A stretch of 12,526 nucleotides of DNA, taken from positions 1 to 12,526 of the forward strand of contig JAUXGM010000060.1 of the NCBI GenBank assembly GCA_030622125.1, written 5' to 3'. Shown here piece after piece: positions 9,299 to 12,526 of the stretch. The position numbers and the translations under genes are program-made. Position 1 is the stretch's first letter. Every line of letters starts with the position of its first letter. This DNA is from a bacterium (GTDB lineage Bacteria; AUK180). The notes under the pieces were generated by a model that saw only the letters and a list, made by a program, of their open reading frames with translations, had not been told where the DNA came from and did not search any database.

Positions 9299-10066
9299 AT
9301 GAAAAACAAAAAACTGAAAAATCCACCTTTATTAGAAGCAATTTTTGAGCTTAAATGGGAATTGAAAAAGAAAACTAAAAATTTAATCAAACCTAATTAT
9401 CAAATTTTGCCTGGAATGCTCTACGATAAATTAAAAGATAAATATCCTGAATATGAAGAACTCCCTGCTAATAAAATTCCATCGGAAATTGCTCCTTATA
9501 TTATTCAACACAGATTTAGGCAATCTCAAAATCAATGGCCACTATTCCAGCTCGGCTCAGGCATTTTAACTTTTAATGATACAAAACAATATACATGGAA
9601 TAGTTTCAAAGATAACATCTCATATTTACTTGAAAATTTTTACGATTTGTATCCCGAAAAGGATAAATTAATTGTCAATAGTTTATTGTTACAATATATG
9701 AACGGAATTCCAATTGATAAAATAAAAAATAACAGTTTTGATTTTTTACATAAAAAAATGGGTATTAATATTGAATTGAAAAAAGAATTATTCGATAATT
9801 CGGGAATAAATTCAAATCCATTAGCGTTTGATTATAAATTTGTTTTCTTAGTAAATGAACCGGAGGGTGCTTTGCATTTGAGATTATCCTTGGGAAAAAT
9901 AAAAAATATAGAAAATTTAATATGGGAACATAAATTTATCAGCCAAAATATTAAACTAATAAATTCGCCGGAAAATATATTAAAATGGTTGGAAAAATCT
10001 CATAATATTTTAGAAAAATGGTTTTTAGAATTAACAAAAGGTGATCTATATAGGAGTTTCCTATGA
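9299..10066 (+). CDS. TIGR04255 family protein, first gene of a PIN-toxin operon
   Basis: The 255-residue protein shows features I associate with the sporadically distributed TIGR04255 family: an N-terminal NPPLLEAIFELKWEL (8-22), WPLFQLGSGILTFND (80-94) followed by the aromatic YTWNSFKDNI, a hydrophobic strand VNSLLLQYMNGIPID, and a C-terminal helix ending FLELTKGDLYRSFL. No catalytic signature, signal peptide or membrane segment is visible, so it is probably cytoplasmic. The family's biochemical function is unknown to me. AAGGA lies 5 nt before the ATG. Its stop codon overlaps the start of the next gene in an ATGA, and the whole unit has its own promoter. The gene is strongly AT-rich and scattered in distribution as a family, which fits a mobile defence or addiction cargo. 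A role as antitoxin, sensor or third component is inference. Confidence 0.8.
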   Translation: MKNKKLKNPPLLEAIFELKWELKKKTKNLIKPNYQILPGMLYDKLKDKYPEYEELPANKIPSEIAPYIIQHRFRQSQNQWPLFQLGSGILTFNDTKQYTWNSFKDNISYLLENFYDLYPEKDKLIVNSLLLQYMNGIPIDKIKNNSFDFLHKKMGINIELKKELFDNSGINSNPLAFDYKFVFLVNEPEGALHLRLSLGKIKNIENLIWEHKFISQNIKLINSPENILKWLEKSHNILEKWFLELTKGDLYRSFL

Positions 10067-10515
10067 ATAGTTCAGTAATAAACACTTATATTTATGAAAA
10101 TAATAGTTCTGTTTTATTAAGCAAAAACCAATTTCCGAAATTTTTATCTAATTTTAGTAAATTCATATTCGAAAGTAATAGTGTGAATATAGATTACATG
10201 TCCCCAGATTTAGATGAAAAAAACAGTATACTTACTAATTTTGCAAATAAGGCTAACTTACTTAATATTTTAGAAAACTTATTACAAGAAGAGCTTTTCA
10301 AAGATATTAATAAAGAAAAATGTAAAGAAAATGTCATTAATCTTATAGAAACTGAAACAAACGGAAACTATAATTTTTTGGATTTTTCAACAATTAAAGA
10401 ACGTTTAAGAAAAGTTTTAGCAGTAGAATTACTAAGTGGTTTAACCGCTGATTTTAGTAAAGAAGAAAGAAAGAAATTTAATAAGGCAATAAAACGACGA
10501 CCTTTATTTAAATGA
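10063..10515 (+). CDS. Unrecognised 150-aa protein, candidate antitoxin
   Basis: I do not recognise this protein. It begins MNSSVINTYIYENNSS, has a helical leucine-rich middle (NLLNILENLLQEELF at about 64-78), and ends in a compact helical segment AVELLSGLTADFSKEERKKF followed by a basic tail NKAIKRRPLFK. The last ~35 residues look like a defined motif, possibly the piece that docks on a partner. There is no membrane segment or obvious DNA-binding fold. It overlaps both neighbours by 4 nt (ATGA at 10063 and at 10512), so its production is coupled to both. Its place directly before a VapC-like toxin is where the antitoxin normally sits, which is the main ground for the suggestion. It is somewhat longer than usual VapB antitoxins and lacks a recognisable AbrB, RHH or Phd domain. 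Confidence 0.72.
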   Translation: MNSSVINTYIYENNSSVLLSKNQFPKFLSNFSKFIFESNSVNIDYMSPDLDEKNSILTNFANKANLLNILENLLQEELFKDINKEKCKENVINLIETETNGNYNFLDFSTIKERLRKVLAVELLSGLTADFSKEERKKFNKAIKRRPLFK

Positions 10516-10931
10516 AATATCTTCTTGATACAAATATTATCTCAGAGATAATGAATAATCCTCGAAATAAATCTAAGGTAACTGGAATATACCAGAAAAA
10601 ACTTATAAGAGGTGATGATATTTATATAAATGGTATTACATATTATGAAATAAAGAGAGGATTACTTTATCGGAAAGCAAAAAGAAAAATTAAAGCATTT
10701 GAAATAATATGTTCAATATTAGAATTAATATTTCTTGAAAAAAAAGAAGTATTTGATGCAGCAGCTGAAATTTATATAGAATTAAAAAGGAAAGGTAAAT
10801 TTAAAAAAGATAATGATGCCGACATTTTGATTGCAGCCACTGCATTAGTTGACGATTTAACTTTAGTTACAGATAATGAAAAAGATTTTATGTATATAAA
10901 TAAACTAAAATGGGAAAACTGGAAGAAATAA
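10512..10931 (+). CDS. PIN-domain ribonuclease, VapC-like toxin
   Basis: This 139-residue single-domain protein starts MKYLLDTNIISEIM, the first PIN strand with catalytic D6. The other acidic residues are in place: E46 in ITYYEIKRG, D104 in NDADILIAATAL, and D121/D125 in LVTDNEKDF. This set binds Mg2+ for RNA cleavage in VapC/FitB enzymes, which usually cut tRNA or rRNA when free of antitoxin. The length is normal and nothing is missing, so it is probably active. The start overlaps the preceding stop in an ATGA. The last 27 nt overlap the 3' end of the convergent large gene. A partner antitoxin of known type is not seen; the 150-aa upstream product is the candidate. Confidence 0.9.
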   Translation: MKYLLDTNIISEIMNNPRNKSKVTGIYQKKLIRGDDIYINGITYYEIKRGLLYRKAKRKIKAFEIICSILELIFLEKKEVFDAAAEIYIELKRKGKFKKDNDADILIAATALVDDLTLVTDNEKDFMYINKLKWENWKK

Positions 10932-12526
10932 TGTATGCAGTTTTTTGTTTTCCATCATCAACCAATCAAGCCCAATCCTCACCTCTCTTGTATCCGCTGA
11001 TTTTATCTTTCTTACCTGATTTATCGCTTTTATGGTTTCAAGTATCGCCTTCTCATAATCTTCTTCCGTAACTATCGGATCTGGTATCCTTTCTATACAT
11101 TTTATTGCATTTAATACAAAATGGTTTTCCTTTTCATCAACATTCAGATTATCAAGCATCTCTATAATATCGGATTTCAGGGTTTCGGGATCATACAAAA
11201 TTGTTTCGGTAAACTCAAAGGGTTCTTCCTCCCACCAGATACCATTTGCAAGATATGAGACATTTGTTATAAAGGTAAAATTATTTCCTGTCTCCGGAAG
11301 TTTGGCAAATACATAGTAATTTTTTGTCTCCTCTTTTAATATAAGAGCATTCCAGTTTGCAATATTTGAGTCTATCTCGCCTGCGGGAATTATTTTTAAT
11401 ATTTCGCTACCTTCCGGCAATACCTCTTCAATCCTTGTATTAAGGTCAAAGACATTGGATTTCACAGATACCTTCAGGGTTACATATCCCTTTGGGGCTA
11501 CATTTTCCTCTTCCGGTTTCACATATTCAATAGCATTAGATAAAATATCTTCTGAATTTTCAAGTGATTTTAATAAATCATAAGCAAAGTAAACCGCCTT
11601 CCCATTTCCGTAACTATTTCCAACAATAACAGGAGTGGAACCAACCGGAGTTCCTTGAACTCCGTTAGAGGCTGGAGGTTGGAGGTTAAAGGTTAGTCCA
11701 ATACCGTCATTCAGAGCAGTCTCTCCGTCTGTCATTCTGAGGGACGAAGTCCCGAAGAATCCAGCATTTGTATTCTCTTTTCCGTCAATTTGAAGTTTGG
11801 AGTTTGAAGTTTCCCTTTCTTCTGGTAACTGGTGACTGGTGACTGGTGACCTGGTGACCTTTGCATTTTCTTTCAACCTTTCAACCTTTGAACCTTTGAA
11901 CCTTTGAACTGTTTTTGCAATCACAAACCCACCCTCAAACAATCCATAAGAATCAATCCTATAGATTATACCCAATGTATTTAAGATACCTGCTGTCGTT
12001 ATCGGTGAATCAATAAGATTTACCGTAAGGTTCTCTTCATCATATCTGCCATGATAACGGATACCAAAAACCTCGGGCTCATTACCTTCACCGAGAAAAT
12101 GATAGTAATGTGAAGTAATAAGTCCTTTCCCCGAATAGACCTGTTCCCTTAATTCTTCTGATGTATGTCCTTCAAGATGTTTATCATTTCCAAGTATTAT
12201 ATACTCGTTATAGAGTCCGCTTCTCATGCCCGACACAAATTCACTGCTGCTTTCAACAATATCATAAAGCATAATGTTTTGAGAAACGAAAAATGAGGTT
12301 AATGGTTTGTAGTTTGAAGTTTGGGGTTTAGAGTTTGAAGTTTCTTCAGTCCTCACCTTGTACCTCGCACTCTGTACTTCTTTCTCTTCTCCTTGAATTT
12401 TTAGTTTTTCACTAACCTCCAGCCTCGAACCTCTAACCTCTGTTTTTGTGTTTACCCATACCAGTATCCTCGGCATTATAGAAACTTCCGCTGTTATATC
12501 ATACGCCTTAACGAGTTCAACATCAA
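10905..12526 (-). CDS. Large putative exported protein, 3' part, with repeat-derived insertions
   Basis: The frame stays open from the stop at 10905 through to the right edge (upstream codons read VELVKAYDITAEVSI before MPRILVWVN), so the true start lies outside the window and the Met at 12476 is not the start. Residues below count from that Met. Residues 63-188 and 281-302 look like two halves of a ThuA/GATase-like alpha/beta domain (GLYNEYIILGN, KGLITSHYYHFLGEG, NSYGNGKAVYFAYDLL). Residues 328-428 resemble an Ig-like/DUF11-type beta-sandwich (YVTLKVSVKSNVFDLNTRIE). Residues 430-495 are a helical segment. Two repeat-made blocks (about 13-61 and 190-280) interrupt the first domain in frame. 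The mix of domains suggests an extracellular protein; no enzyme activity is assigned. The 3' end overlaps the PIN gene by 27 nt. Confidence 0.75.
   Translation of the reverse strand, partial: DVELVKAYDITAEVSIMPRILVWVNTKTEVRGSRLEVSEKLKIQGEEKEVQSARYKVRTEETSNSKPQTSNYKPLTSFFVSQNIMLYDIVESSSEFVSGMRSGLYNEYIILGNDKHLEGHTSEELREQVYSGKGLITSHYYHFLGEGNEPEVFGIRYHGRYDEENLTVNLIDSPITTAGILNTLGIIYRIDSYGLFEGGFVIAKTVQRFKGSKVERLKENAKVTRSPVTSHQLPEERETSNSKLQIDGKENTNAGFFGTSSLRMTDGETALNDGIGLTFNLQPPASNGVQGTPVGSTPVIVGNSYGNGKAVYFAYDLLKSLENSEDILSNAIEYVKPEEENVAPKGYVTLKVSVKSNVFDLNTRIEEVLPEGSEILKIIPAGEIDSNIANWNALILKEETKNYYVFAKLPETGNNFTFITNVSYLANGIWWEEEPFEFTETILYDPETLKSDIIEMLDNLNVDEKENHFVLNAIKCIERIPDPIVTEEDYEKAILETIKAINQVRKIKSADTREVRIGLDWLMMENKKLHTLFLPVFPF
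11647..11663. repeat. Short palindrome in block B
   Basis: GGAGTTC (11647-11653) and GAACTCC (11657-11663) are perfect inverted arms around CTT. The outer pair 11646/11664 also matches. It encodes the NGVQGTPV part of the inserted peptide. Confidence 0.7.
11664..11697. repeat. GGAGGTT-type repeat, copy 1
   Basis: The plus strand holds GAGGCTGGAGGTT followed by GGAGGTT and AAAGGTT. The 13-mer GAGGCTGGAGGTT occurs again, inverted, at about 12415-12427, in block A, about 0.75 kb away. Confidence 0.65.
11734..11760. repeat. Hairpin repeat of the TCATTCTGA/GAAGAATCC type
   Basis: A symmetrical 27-nt hairpin: ATTCT and AGAAT outer arms, opposed GA/GA dinucleotides, GGGAC/GTCCC inner arms and a GAA loop. 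The sequence type is familiar as a widespread small intergenic repeat in bacterial genomes (from memory). Here it is translated as GFFGTSSLRMTD. Confidence 0.75.
11822..11857. repeat. Tandem heptamer CTGGTGA
   Basis: CTGGTAA (11822-11828) is followed by three perfect CTGGTGA units (11829-11849), one extra C, then another CTGGTGA (11851-11857). The unit length is not a multiple of three, so loss or gain of one unit would shift the reading frame. Confidence 0.85.
11874..11909. repeat. Tandem octamer (C/G)AACCTTT
   Basis: Two CAACCTTT units (11874-11889) and two GAACCTTT units (11890-11905) stand head to tail, followed by a partial GAAC. On the coding strand they give VQRFKGSKVERLK. The octameric period is not a multiple of three. 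Confidence 0.85.
12296..12440. repeat. Composite repeat block A inside the large coding sequence
   Basis: About 145 bp near the right edge translate to a low-complexity peptide (EVRGSRLEVSEK, EVQSARYKVRTE, ETSNSKPQTSNYKPLTS) between MPRILVWVN and SQNIMLYDIVE, which otherwise look like consecutive parts of one domain. It contains two GAAGTTT-type units (12311-12344) and GAGGCTGGAGGTT inverted at about 12415-12427. The exact 14-mer GAGTTTGAAGTTTC occurs both here (12331-12344) and in block B (11800-11813), in the same reading frame. Confidence 0.7.

Larger units (their letters stand above)
11637..11909. repeat. Composite repeat block B inside the large coding sequence
   Basis: About 270 bp between the two halves of the GATase-like domain consist almost entirely of short repeats: a palindrome (11647-11663), GGAGGTT-type repeats (11664-11697), a hairpin (11734-11760), a GAAGTTT direct repeat (11789-11813), heptamers (11822-11857) and octamers (11874-11909). 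The peptide produced is low-complexity (for example VQRFKGSKVERLKE, VTRSPVTSH, ETSNSKLQ, GFFGTSSLRMTDGE). It breaks an otherwise conserved-looking fold just before TPVIVGNSYGNGK. It reads as accumulated small elements inserted in frame; block limits are approximate. Confidence 0.75.

Noticed and set aside
11822-11909. Possible CRISPR-like array
   Set aside because: The repeats are 7-8 nt head-to-tail units without spacers, within a coding frame, and no cas genes are nearby.
12474-12476. ATG at 12476 as the start of the large protein
   Set aside because: The same frame is open for at least 16 codons further to the window edge with sensible protein sequence and no Shine-Dalgarno precedes this ATG, so the gene is cut by the edge.

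Overview
The window is AT-rich bacterial DNA that encodes a type IV pilus machine with an outer-membrane secretin, so the source is a diderm (Gram-negative type) bacterium. Shine-Dalgarno sites (for example AAGGAG before the secretin) and near-consensus sigma-70-type promoters can be read. The repeat-laden coding sequence at the right end resembles genomes of uncultivated candidate phyla around the FCB/WOR-3 groups; that placement is an impression from memory and is weak.

Layout. (1) Positions 1-190, minus: the first ~60 codons of an unrecognised gene, cut by the window edge, with its own promoter. (2) 191-378: a short gene-free stretch with a 26-bp perfect palindrome. (3) 379-1952, minus: an AbiE-type toxin-antitoxin pair, antitoxin abiEi followed by nucleotidyltransferase toxin abiEii with a 4-nt overlap. 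It is driven by a perfect-consensus promoter whose -35 box contains the ligA stop codon, with an inverted-repeat operator just downstream. (4) 2033-9181, minus: one long probable operon. In transcription order it holds pilN-like, pilO-like, pilP-like, a PilX-like protein with beta-helix-like repeats, two small prepilins, a PilQ-type secretin, and the NAD-dependent DNA ligase ligA. (5) 9182-9298: divergent back-to-back promoters. (6) 9299-10931, plus: a three-gene operon with 4-nt overlaps, encoding a TIGR04255-family protein, an unrecognised 150-aa protein and a VapC-like PIN-domain ribonuclease. (7) 10905 to beyond 12526, minus: the 3' part of a large gene, probably for an exported or surface protein, converging on the PIN gene with a 27-nt overlap. 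Its frame carries two in-frame blocks made of short direct, tandem and palindromic repeats.

How the parts fit. PilN/PilO/PilP form the inner-membrane alignment complex that links to the PilQ secretin; the prepilins and PilX-like protein would prime or cap the pilus. This conserved operon is bracketed by two defence- or addiction-type modules, AbiE at its 3' end and TIGR04255-X-PIN at its 5' end. Each has its own promoter and is visibly more AT-rich than the pil-lig genes. The best candidates for undescribed biology are the three-gene PIN operon and the repeat-derived peptide blocks inside the large right-hand protein.
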